43,494 nt of DNA, taken from positions 1-43,494 of the forward strand of contig JAKALB010000008.1 in assembly GCA_021813365.1 (NCBI GenBank), given 5' to 3'. Source of the DNA: Pseudomonadota bacterium (lineage in GTDB: Bacteria > Pseudomonadota > Alphaproteobacteria > Rhodobacterales > Rhodobacteraceae). Below, piece by piece: positions 25,554 to 32,554 of this stretch (position 1 is the first letter of the stretch; every line of letters starts with the position of its first letter). Under the pieces are notes generated by a model. That model worked only from the letters and a program-made list of their open reading frames with translations. It did no database searches and was not told the origin of the DNA. The translations under genes were made by a program, and so were the position numbers.

Positions 25554-26288
25554 ATGACAGCCAAGCGCATTGCGGTGGTGACCGGGGCGGCCGGCGGGAT
25601 GGGACGGGCCATCGTCGACCAGTTGATCGCCGATGGGCTGCATCTGGTGGGAGTCGACATCGACGGTGCCGCGCTGGCCGACATGGCGGCGGGCCGCCCG
25701 ACCTTTACGGCCGAGATCTGCGATCTGACCGACCCCGGCGCCATCGCCGCCCTGTTCGCCCGGATCACCGCCAGCTTCGGCGGTGTCGATGTCCTGGTCA
25801 ACAACGCCGGCACCTGCTTCATGTCGGAATTCCCCGATATCCCCGCCCAGGAATTCGAGCGGCAGATGGCGGTCAACTTCGGCTCGGCCTTCCACTGCTG
25901 CCAGCACGCGGTCAAGGCGATGGCGGGGCGCGCGGGGGTGCGCAAGATCGTCAACATCTCGTCCAACGGCGCCTACAACTTCGACGTCTTCGACCCGCCG
26001 CACTACCGCGCCTCCAAGGCCGCGATGGACACCCTTACCAAGGATCTGGCCCGCCGCTATGCGCGCGACAGGATCGCGGTCAACTCCATCGCGCCGGCCA
26101 TGACGGAAACGCCGCTGTTCAATGTCCTGACGCCGGATGTCCTGGACCGCGCCATTGCCGCCATGCCGCATGGCCATGCGATGCGGCCGCGGGAAATCGC
26201 CGCCTGGGTCGGGTTCCTGATCTCGCCGGCGGGCGATGTCTGCTCGGGCAATGTGATCATCCTGAACCAGGGCCGTGATGTGCGGTAA
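25554..26288 (+). CDS. SDR family NAD(P)-dependent oxidoreductase
   Basis: A 244-aa classical short-chain dehydrogenase. The cofactor motif is TGAAGGMG (residues 10-17), followed by the NNAG motif at about 83, the catalytic Ser in VNISSNGAYNF and the YRASK active-site Tyr-Lys pair. The late segment SIAPAMTETPLFNVL and the SGNVIILNQG end are typical. The substrate is unknown. It lies seven bases ahead of an aminotransferase gene and is surely co-transcribed with it, so the pair may act on one keto/amino compound. Confidence 0.88.
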   Translation: MTAKRIAVVTGAAGGMGRAIVDQLIADGLHLVGVDIDGAALADMAAGRPTFTAEICDLTDPGAIAALFARITASFGGVDVLVNNAGTCFMSEFPDIPAQEFERQMAVNFGSAFHCCQHAVKAMAGRAGVRKIVNISSNGAYNFDVFDPPHYRASKAAMDTLTKDLARRYARDRIAVNSIAPAMTETPLFNVLTPDVLDRAIAAMPHGHAMRPREIAAWVGFLISPAGDVCSGNVIILNQGRDVR

Positions 26289-26294
26289 CGGCCG

Positions 26295-27413
26295 ATGAAG
26301 GTCACGATCCACAAGCTGTTCGGCTACCTGCTGGACACCGCCGGAGACGCGCCACCGGAATGCGTGCTGGGTCTGTCGCTGTCTGCCCCGCCGCGTCTGC
26401 GGGAGTTCATGGCCGATCTGGACCCCGATCTGCCGCTGGACTGGAACGGCGCCAGTTTTCAGGGTCTGCCCGCGCTGCGCGACCGCGTGATCGCGGCGAC
26501 GGGCCTGGCGGGGCTTTGCACCGCCGATGACGTGCTGATCACCGCCGGCGCGGCCGAGGCGAATTACCTGTGCTTTCGCCAGATTCTGAACACGGGCGAC
26601 GAGATCGTCACCGACAGCCCCGGCTGGCCGCAGGCGGGTGTGATGGCCAGAGCCATCGGCGCGCGGCTGGTCACTGTCAAGCGGCACGAGGCCGACGGCT
26701 GGCGGATCGATCTCGATTCCCTGTCCCGCGCCGTTACCGACAAGACCCGGCTGATCTTTCTGTCCAACCCCAACAATCCGACCGGCGCGCTGATGGATGC
26801 CGCCACCCTGGCGCGTATCGTGCAGATCGCCGACCGCGTCGGCGCCTGGCTTGTGGTCGACGAGGTCTATGCCGGGCTGGAATGGCAGGGGCCCCGCGCG
26901 CCTTCGATCGCCGGCCTCTACCCGCGTGGCATCACGACGGGATCGGTCAGCAAGGCGCTGGGCCTGCAGGGCCTGCGAACCGGCTGGATGATCTGCCGCG
27001 ATCGGCACATGCTGATGGACGGCGTGATCCTGCGCGAGAATTCCAGCGAGATCATGAACATCCTGGGCGAACACATCGCCGCAATCGCCCTCGGCGCCGA
27101 ACGCCTGGCCCCCGCCCTGGCCCGCGCCCGAGCCGAAGGCGCCGCGGGCCTGGCCATGCTGAACCGCTTCATCGCCGACCAGCCCCGGCTGTCCTGGGTG
27201 CCGCCCCAGGCCGGACTGATCGGCCTGGCCCGCCTGTCGGGCGAAGCGGCCGAGCCCTTTGCCCGCCGCCTGCTGGCCCCACCCTGGCGCACCTTCCTGT
27301 TGCCGGGAAGCGCATTCGACGAACCCGCGCATATCCGGCTGGGCGTGGGCGGCGGTGGCGCCGTGCGGCTGGAGGAAGGCCTGCGCCGGCTGGCGGCCTG
27401 TCTGGCCACCTGA
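26295..27413 (+). CDS. PLP-dependent aminotransferase, class I/II
   Basis: A 372-aa fold-type I aminotransferase. Visible are the cofactor-binding ITAGAAEANYLCF segment, LIFLSNPNNPTGAL, VVDEVYAGLEW and the Schiff-base Lys in TTGSVSKALGLQGLRTGWM. The C-terminal HIRLGVGGGGAVRLEEGL contains the usual carboxylate-binding Arg. The amino donor and acceptor cannot be stated. It follows the SDR gene after six bases, suggesting a two-enzyme module near gabD, possibly for amino acid or amine catabolism. Confidence 0.85.
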   Translation: MKVTIHKLFGYLLDTAGDAPPECVLGLSLSAPPRLREFMADLDPDLPLDWNGASFQGLPALRDRVIAATGLAGLCTADDVLITAGAAEANYLCFRQILNTGDEIVTDSPGWPQAGVMARAIGARLVTVKRHEADGWRIDLDSLSRAVTDKTRLIFLSNPNNPTGALMDAATLARIVQIADRVGAWLVVDEVYAGLEWQGPRAPSIAGLYPRGITTGSVSKALGLQGLRTGWMICRDRHMLMDGVILRENSSEIMNILGEHIAAIALGAERLAPALARARAEGAAGLAMLNRFIADQPRLSWVPPQAGLIGLARLSGEAAEPFARRLLAPPWRTFLLPGSAFDEPAHIRLGVGGGGAVRLEEGLRRLAACLAT

Positions 27414-27593
27414 AGGCGCAGCAGACCCAACCCACTGAAAAGACAGGCGCTATCTCATATCAACGCGGCGATTTTGCATAGCTGGCCGCTTTGGCCCACA
27501 TCGGTGACAAGGCAAACAGACGCGGCAAACGGACAAGGCAGACAATTCAGCCATGCCGGACAAGCCACGCCATGACATGAAAGGATTCCGCAA

Positions 27594-28070
27594 ATGCTGC
27601 CCGCCATGCTGAACTCGACCCGCAAGATCACCACCGCCGGCGTGACCGCCGTCATGATCTCGGCCGCAGCCACCGCTCCGGCGCAGGCCTGGGGTTCGAA
27701 CGAACAACATTTCGTGGCCGGTGTCGCCACGACGCTGGCGCTGGAATACATCTTCAATCCGAAAATGTTCGGTGTCGGCCGTCGCGCTGCCCCGCCGGCC
27801 CCGGTCTACTATACGCCGGCGCCCGTCTACACCACGATCAGCGTGTATCAGACGCCCGCGGCCAGTGCCTTCAACAGCTATGCCAGCAATGAACGGATGC
27901 ATATCCAGTCGCGCCTGGCCTCGCTGGGCTATTACCACGGCTCGATCGACGGTGCCTTTGGCCCGGCCACCTACAGCGCGGTGCAGGCCTATGCCTCGAA
28001 CACGGGCAAGCTGTCGCTGATGTCGAGCCAGGCTGGGGCCTTCACGATCTACGACGGCCTGCTGTTCTGA
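27594..28070 (+). CDS. secreted peptidoglycan-binding domain protein
   Basis: A 158-aa exported protein. The signal peptide covers about residues 1-32 (ending APAQA before WGSNEQ). The middle is Pro/Tyr-rich (APPAPVYYTPAPVYTTISVY) and the C-terminal part is a PG_binding_1 domain (MHIQSRLASLGYYHGSIDG, then AFGPATYSAVQAYA). It probably binds cell-wall peptidoglycan. The ATG at 27594 has AAAGGA eight bases upstream. The 180-base upstream region is comparatively AT-rich, with repeated GACAAGGCA motifs, and should hold its promoter. A strong terminator follows. Confidence 0.82.
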   Translation: MLPAMLNSTRKITTAGVTAVMISAAATAPAQAWGSNEQHFVAGVATTLALEYIFNPKMFGVGRRAAPPAPVYYTPAPVYTTISVYQTPAASAFNSYASNERMHIQSRLASLGYYHGSIDGAFGPATYSAVQAYASNTGKLSLMSSQAGAFTIYDGLLF

Positions 28071-28110
28071 CCATTGCCCCCCGGTCCGGACTGACAAAGG
28101 CAGGCCTGAA

Positions 28111-28146
28111 GGCCGCGCGGCGCTCCCCCGCGCGGCCTGATTTTTT
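28111..28146 (+). terminator. Rho-independent terminator after the peptidoglycan-binding gene
   Basis: GGCCGCGCG (28111-28119) pairs with CGCGCGGCC (28129-28137), and TGATTTTTT follows. This is the clearest intrinsic terminator in the window, a 9-bp GC stem plus a run of six T, located 41 bases after the gene. Confidence 0.88.
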
Positions 28147-28281
28147 GCACGACCGCCGGCACGGGCCGGTCGCGCGCATCAGCCAGGCAAAAGAGCCATG
28201 GGCGATGCGGAGGTTCGGGCGGGACGGCAGCAAAAGGGCGCGCCCTGCGGCGCGCCCCCCGTGGTCAGGCTGCGTCCGGGA

Positions 28282-28752
28282 TCAGGCGTCGAGCTTCTGC
28301 GCGATCGCCGGGGCAACGCCCTGATCGCTGGCACGGCTGATCTCGATCCGGCGCGGTTTCAGCGCCTCGGGCGTTTCGCGCACGAGATCGATGTTCAGAA
28401 GGCCGTTCTCGTGGCTCGCGGCCACGACGCGCACGTGATCGGCCAGCGCAAAGCGGCGCTCAAAGGCGCGGGTGGCGATGCCCCGGTGCAGATAGGTCTT
28501 TTCCTTGGCATCAGGCGCGCGGCGAGCCGAGACGAAAAGCGCCCCGTCCTTCACCTCGACCGACAGTTCCTCGGGCGAGAAGCCGGCGACCGCGATGCTG
28601 ATGCGATAGGCGTCCTCGGCGGTCTTCTCGATGTTGTAGGGCGGATAGGTCGGCTGCGCCACATCGGCGCTCAGCACACGATCCATCAGGTCGGCGATAC
28701 GGTCAAAGCCAACGGTGGCTCGGTAGAGCGGTGCGAAATCAAGCGTTTGCAT
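28282..28752 (-). CDS. hsp20: small heat shock protein Hsp20
   Basis: A 156-aa alpha-crystallin family chaperone that holds unfolding proteins during heat stress. The N-terminal FAPLYRATVGFDRIADLMDR is typical of IbpA-type proteins, and the alpha-crystallin domain covers about residues 38-130 (YPPYNIEKTAEDAYRISIAV, VKDGALFVSARRAP, FERRFALADHVRVVAASHEN, GLLNIDLVRE). The ATG at 28752 has a perfect GGAGG site, which is itself part of a proposed thermosensor hairpin. An RpoH-type promoter lies upstream, so the gene should be controlled both at transcription and at translation. Confidence 0.94.
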   Translation of the reverse strand: MQTLDFAPLYRATVGFDRIADLMDRVLSADVAQPTYPPYNIEKTAEDAYRISIAVAGFSPEELSVEVKDGALFVSARRAPDAKEKTYLHRGIATRAFERRFALADHVRVVAASHENGLLNIDLVRETPEALKPRRIEISRASDQGVAPAIAQKLDA

Positions 28753-28842
28753 GTCATCCTCCAGATGAGCGATGTCAGGTTGTGCCCTCCCGCTCAGGGA
28801 CGGGCGAGTGCCGCGGCAGAACCCGTCATGGCATCCTGCCGC
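28753..28842 (-). ncRNA. ROSE-type RNA thermometer in the hsp20 leader
   Basis: The minus-strand leader folds into three hairpins. The first has a 7-bp stem GCGGCAG/CTGCCGC (plus coordinates 28836-28842 with 28813-28819). The second pairs GCCC-g-TCCC with GGGAGGGC (28784-28805). The third places UCGCU (28768-28772) opposite the ribosome site GGAGGAU (28756-28762), with C-G, U-A and C-G pairs, then a G-G pair, a C-A and a U-U. UCGCU fits the U(U/C)GCU motif and the G-G opposition of ROSE elements known from rhizobial small heat shock genes. Heating would open the ribosome site. Confidence 0.68.
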
Positions 28843-28849
28843 ACTGATC

Positions 28850-28878
28850 AGTTGGGAACCGGCCCGCCCGGTTTCAAG
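28850..28878 (-). promoter_or_regulatory. RpoH (sigma-32) type promoter of hsp20
   Basis: On the minus strand CTTGAAA (28872-28878) is followed after 14 bases by TCCCAACT (28850-28857), close to the heat-shock consensus CTTGAAA / CCCCATnT. Predicted transcription starts around 28842, at the base of the first leader hairpin. Confidence 0.65.
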
Positions 28879-28889
28879 GGGTTTTGGGC

Positions 28890-29702
28890 TCAGGGAGAGG
28901 GCTTGATGAGCTTGGCACCGCCCGCGCCCAGCGCCCCGCCGCCCACCAGGACGCCGACCTTGCCCCTGGGCGACACGCTGGCCAGTTCGGCGGCCAGTTC
29001 GGCCTGCAACGCCGCCAGCGGATCGGCCACCGCCGAGGCCAGCGCCACCTTCTGTCCGTTCGCCTCGGCCTTGGCGGAAATGACCGAAACGACGGCTGGC
29101 CCCGCTGGCTCGATCACGAAGATCGGCGCCCCCGATGCGCCGAAGTCCACATCGCAATCCAGCACCAGCATCTCGTCCTGCTGCGCCAGCACCTGACAGA
29201 CCTGCTGCAGCGAGGGCGCTTCCGAGCGGGTTTCGGCATAGGACACCACGGCCACCTGGGCGTTTCGACCGGGCGCGGGCGCCATCGGGAAGGGCTGAAC
29301 CTTGGGCAGGCGGATCGGCTGATCCAGTTGCAGCAGGGCCAGATCGCGGGACACGCGAATGCTCTGGTCCGGCGTGCCAAAGACATAGCCTGGATAGATG
29401 ACCGCCGCGCGGACCCCCCGGTAGGCCTCGGCCCGTCCGTTGCGCCAGCCATCCAGGAACTGCATTTCGGTCACCGGATAGCGCTCGGCGGTGGCCTTGT
29501 CGAACAGGCAATGCGCCGCCGTCAATACCAGATCATCCGCCACCAGGGCCCCGGTGCAAAATTCGTCCTGACCGAACAGCAGCTTGCCCACCCCCAACCA
29601 CGCGCGGCCGGCGTCGCCGGTCTGCAGCTTGACCAGGGGCGTTTCGGCCAGCGCCGGAGCAGCCAGCAGGGCAAGGCAAAGGGCAAGACGATACAGCGGC
29701 AT
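28890..29702 (-). CDS. trypsin-like serine protease, secreted
   Basis: A 270-aa exported protease of the trypsin (S1) family. A signal peptide covers residues 1-19 (MPLYRLALCLALLAAPALA). The catalytic triad is visible: His in LVLTAAHCLF, Asp in SRDLALLQLD and Ser in DVDFGASGAPIF. Cys pairs flank the His and Ser regions. The C-terminus is a Gly/Ala-rich tail (GVLVGGGALGAGGAKLIK). The usual GDSGGP reads GASGAP, a variant common among bacterial members. It lies upstream of hsp20 on the same strand and may take part in envelope protein quality control, which is inference. Confidence 0.85.
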   Translation of the reverse strand: MPLYRLALCLALLAAPALAETPLVKLQTGDAGRAWLGVGKLLFGQDEFCTGALVADDLVLTAAHCLFDKATAERYPVTEMQFLDGWRNGRAEAYRGVRAAVIYPGYVFGTPDQSIRVSRDLALLQLDQPIRLPKVQPFPMAPAPGRNAQVAVVSYAETRSEAPSLQQVCQVLAQQDEMLVLDCDVDFGASGAPIFVIEPAGPAVVSVISAKAEANGQKVALASAVADPLAALQAELAAELASVSPRGKVGVLVGGGALGAGGAKLIKPSP

Positions 29703-29802
29703 TAACGGCGATCCTTTGCGTCACCCTAGGGCAGCACGATCGCGAAGTCTCACCAAAATCGCGGGACTTGGCGGCCCGGTTCGGCGCCGCTAGTCTTGCC
29801 GC

Positions 29803-30519
29803 ATGAACCCGATCGGCCTGATCAACCCCGATTTCACCTCTTTCGACAGCCTGGCGCTGAGCGTGCTGATCCTGTCCTGGCTGATCATCGGCCGCCTGAT
29901 CGAAGTGCCGCCAGCCCGCCGCCTTTCGGTGTCGGTCATCATGCAGGACTACCGCCGCGACTGGATGGTGGAATTCCTGACCCGCGACCCCCGGATCTTC
30001 GACATTGCGCTGGTCGAGAGCCTGCGGCAATCCACCGCCTTCTTTGCTTCGGCCTCGATGATCGCCATCGGCGGCGGCGTGGCCATGATCGGCAATTCCG
30101 CCACATTGCAAGGCCTGGCTGCCGATCTGACTCTGGCGCAGGCGTCCGACCTGATCCGGCTGAAATTCATGCTGATCGTCGGGCTCCTGGCCAATGCGCT
30201 GCTGAAATTCATCTGGTCGCACCGGCTGTTCAGCTATTGCGGCGTCGTCATGGCTGCCGTGCCGAACGATCCCGCGCACGAAAACGCCCGGCTGCGGGCG
30301 CGGCAGGCCGCCGAGATCAACATCCAGGCCGCACGGAATTTCAACCGCGGCCTCAGGTCGATCTACACCGCGCTGGGGGCGCTGGGCTGGCTGATGGGGC
30401 CCTGGGGCCTGCTGGTCGGCACGGTGCTGACCCAGGGACTGCTGGTCCGGCGCGAGTTTGCCAGCCAGAGCCGCACGGTCATGCTGGCCCGACAGCTGAC
30501 CGACGACGGCCTTCGGTGA
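29803..30519 (+). CDS. DUF599 domain membrane protein
   Basis: A 238-aa inner-membrane protein. The family pattern is clear: an N-terminal helix (LALSVLILSWLIIGRLIE), the cytosolic RRDWMVEFLTRDPRIFDIAL segment, a helix-rich middle (FFASASMIAIGGGVAMIG; LMLIVGLLANALLKFIWSH-like) and the later RQAAEINIQAARNFNRGLRS. The function is unknown. Its 3' end overlaps the convergent membrane-protein gene by 41 bases. Confidence 0.83.
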   Translation: MNPIGLINPDFTSFDSLALSVLILSWLIIGRLIEVPPARRLSVSVIMQDYRRDWMVEFLTRDPRIFDIALVESLRQSTAFFASASMIAIGGGVAMIGNSATLQGLAADLTLAQASDLIRLKFMLIVGLLANALLKFIWSHRLFSYCGVVMAAVPNDPAHENARLRARQAAEINIQAARNFNRGLRSIYTALGALGWLMGPWGLLVGTVLTQGLLVRREFASQSRTVMLARQLTDDGLR

Positions 30520-32554
30520 TCCAGGCCGCGACCAGCGCCAGACCCGCCAGCATCAGCCACAGCACCGCCGGCAGCAGCGGAGCCACCCGCAGATCGCCCG
30601 TCACATAGGCGCCGCGCGGCGTGATGCCGATCCAGCCACGCCCGATGGCCGGGCGACCCGGCCGCACCTGGCGGATGTCGGGCATGCCCGTCTCCAGCGC
30701 CACCACACCGCCCTCAGCGGATCTGGCCACCGGGTCGAGCAGGGCAGCCGTCGCCAGCGGATCTTCATATTCGCGCGGCGTTGCGGTGCCCAGGGCCACC
30801 ACGCGGCTGAGATCACCGTCCTTCAGCCGATACAGGCCCAGCGCGGTCGCGGGCATCCTGGCCACGAACCGGCCCGGCCCATCCGCCATCAGCGGCACGT
30901 CCTGCGTCTGCCCATCCGGCCCCGTTACCGATACCGGACCGGGCGGTGTGTCGGCCACCGTGCGGCGTTCGATCAGCAATTGCCCGGCCTGGGCCAGCGC
31001 GGTCAGATTTTCTTCCTCGAGTTCGGGCTCTTTCAGCATCCAGTGCGCCAGGCGCCGCAACATCTCGATCAGCGGGCCGCCACCCTCGAAGCCGCGCCCC
31101 CAGAGCCAGGCCTGATCCGAGGCCAGAACCGCCACGCGCCCCTGACCCACCCGGTCCAGCACCAGCAGCGGGCGGCCCTGGGGCCCCTGCATCACCACCT
31201 GGCCGCGCAGCACCTTCAGTTCGATCAGCCGGAACCAGCGGCCCCAGCCGCCCGGCGGCGCCAGCCTTTCCAGCCCTTCGGTCACCGGATGGCGGCGGCC
31301 AAGGTCGGTCAGATCCGGCCGGAAGCCGCCCTCGATCACCTGCGCCGTGGGCTCTACCGGCAAAATCTCGGCCAGGGGCGTGCGATACAGGCTGTCGACA
31401 TCGGCAAACTCCGGCCCCGCCGCCACCAGCACCGTGCCGCCGTCCTTCACATACTGCACCACGTTGTCGATGTAGCCCATCGGCAGGATGCCGCGCATCG
31501 CATAGCGGTCAAAGATGATCAGATCGAACGAATGGATCTTCTCGACGAACAGTTCCCGCGTCGGAAAGGCGATCAGCGACAGTTCGCTGACCGGCGTGCC
31601 ATCCTGCTTTTCCGGCGGGCGCAGGATGGTGAAATGCACCAGATCGACGCTCGGGTCGGATTTCAGCAGGTTGCGCCAGACCCTTTCGCCTGCATGCGGC
31701 TCTCCCGAGACCAGCAGCACCCGCAGCCGATCGCGCACGCCGTTGATTTCCACCACGGCGGTGTTGTTGCGATCGGTGATTTCGCCGGCGCCGACGGGAA
31801 CCGAGAATTGCAGCACATTGGCCCCGGCATGCGGCAGGCGGATCGGCAGGGTCAGATCCTGGTTGGTGGGGACGGAAAAGGTTTCGGGAGGGGCATCGTC
31901 AAGGGCGATGGTCAGATCCACCTGGCCCTGCCCATCCGGCACCGCGCCCCGATCCTCGACCCTGAGCGACAATTGCACCTCTTCGCCCAGGATGGCAAAG
32001 GCCGGGGCCGAGTGGATCACCAGATGCCGGTCCCAATCCTTCGCATGGCCCGTCAACAGCACGTTCAAGGGCGCGGGCAGGTCCAGAACGGTTTCCGGAT
32101 CGTGAATCCGGCCATCGGTCACCAGGATTTCCCCTGCCACCCGGGCACGAGGTTCCTGTGCCAGCGCCTCGGCCAGGGCTTGCAGTGCCCGCGTGCCGCT
32201 GTCGTGGGGGCCGTCGGGGATCGTGACCTCACGCAACTCGGTGTTGGGCAGCGCCGCCACCCGATCGCGCAGCGCCTGAACCGCCGCAGCGGTCTGGGCC
32301 GCGCGGTCGCCCAGGCCCTGGCTCGACGATTTGTCGATCGCCAGGATCACCACATCGGCAAGCGGCTTGCGCTCTTCCTCCTGCAGCGATGGCCCGGCCA
32401 GAGCCGCCAGCAGGGCGACCAGCGACAGCGCCCGGAATGGCCAGCCGCGCAGGCCGCGCCAGACCGCCAGCACCAGCAGCGCCAGTGCCAGGCCGGCCAG
32501 GGCCAGCAGCGCCCAGTCCGGCACAAGCGGTGCGAACACCAGTGTCCGGGTCAT
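30479..32554 (-). CDS. membrane protein of the MoxR operon, 691 aa
   Basis: Two N-terminal helices (about 12-32 and 37-57) and one near the C-terminus (about 655-675) bracket a large periplasmic region. It contains a von Willebrand-like start (LADVVILAIDKSSSQGLGDR), a beta-rich middle (VEDRGAVPDGQGQVDLTIAL) and a class-I glutamine-amidotransferase-like fold (RLRVLLVSGEPHAGERVWRN, FDLIIFDRYAMRGILP, GGTVLVAAGPEF) without an obvious catalytic triad. Such proteins usually close moxR-DUF58-DUF4159 operons. The start overlaps the preceding gene by four bases (ATGA). The exact function is unknown. Confidence 0.78.
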   Translation of the reverse strand: MTRTLVFAPLVPDWALLALAGLALALLVLAVWRGLRGWPFRALSLVALLAALAGPSLQEEERKPLADVVILAIDKSSSQGLGDRAAQTAAAVQALRDRVAALPNTELREVTIPDGPHDSGTRALQALAEALAQEPRARVAGEILVTDGRIHDPETVLDLPAPLNVLLTGHAKDWDRHLVIHSAPAFAILGEEVQLSLRVEDRGAVPDGQGQVDLTIALDDAPPETFSVPTNQDLTLPIRLPHAGANVLQFSVPVGAGEITDRNNTAVVEINGVRDRLRVLLVSGEPHAGERVWRNLLKSDPSVDLVHFTILRPPEKQDGTPVSELSLIAFPTRELFVEKIHSFDLIIFDRYAMRGILPMGYIDNVVQYVKDGGTVLVAAGPEFADVDSLYRTPLAEILPVEPTAQVIEGGFRPDLTDLGRRHPVTEGLERLAPPGGWGRWFRLIELKVLRGQVVMQGPQGRPLLVLDRVGQGRVAVLASDQAWLWGRGFEGGGPLIEMLRRLAHWMLKEPELEEENLTALAQAGQLLIERRTVADTPPGPVSVTGPDGQTQDVPLMADGPGRFVARMPATALGLYRLKDGDLSRVVALGTATPREYEDPLATAALLDPVARSAEGGVVALETGMPDIRQVRPGRPAIGRGWIGITPRGAYVTGDLRVAPLLPAVLWLMLAGLALVAAWITEGRRRSAVGPA

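Noticed and set aside
23766-27332. A 1188-codon open frame on the minus strand.
   Set aside because: It lies opposite gabD, the SDR gene and the aminotransferase gene, which are clear families; its product is Gln/His/Arg-rich low-complexity sequence typical of antisense frames in GC-rich DNA.
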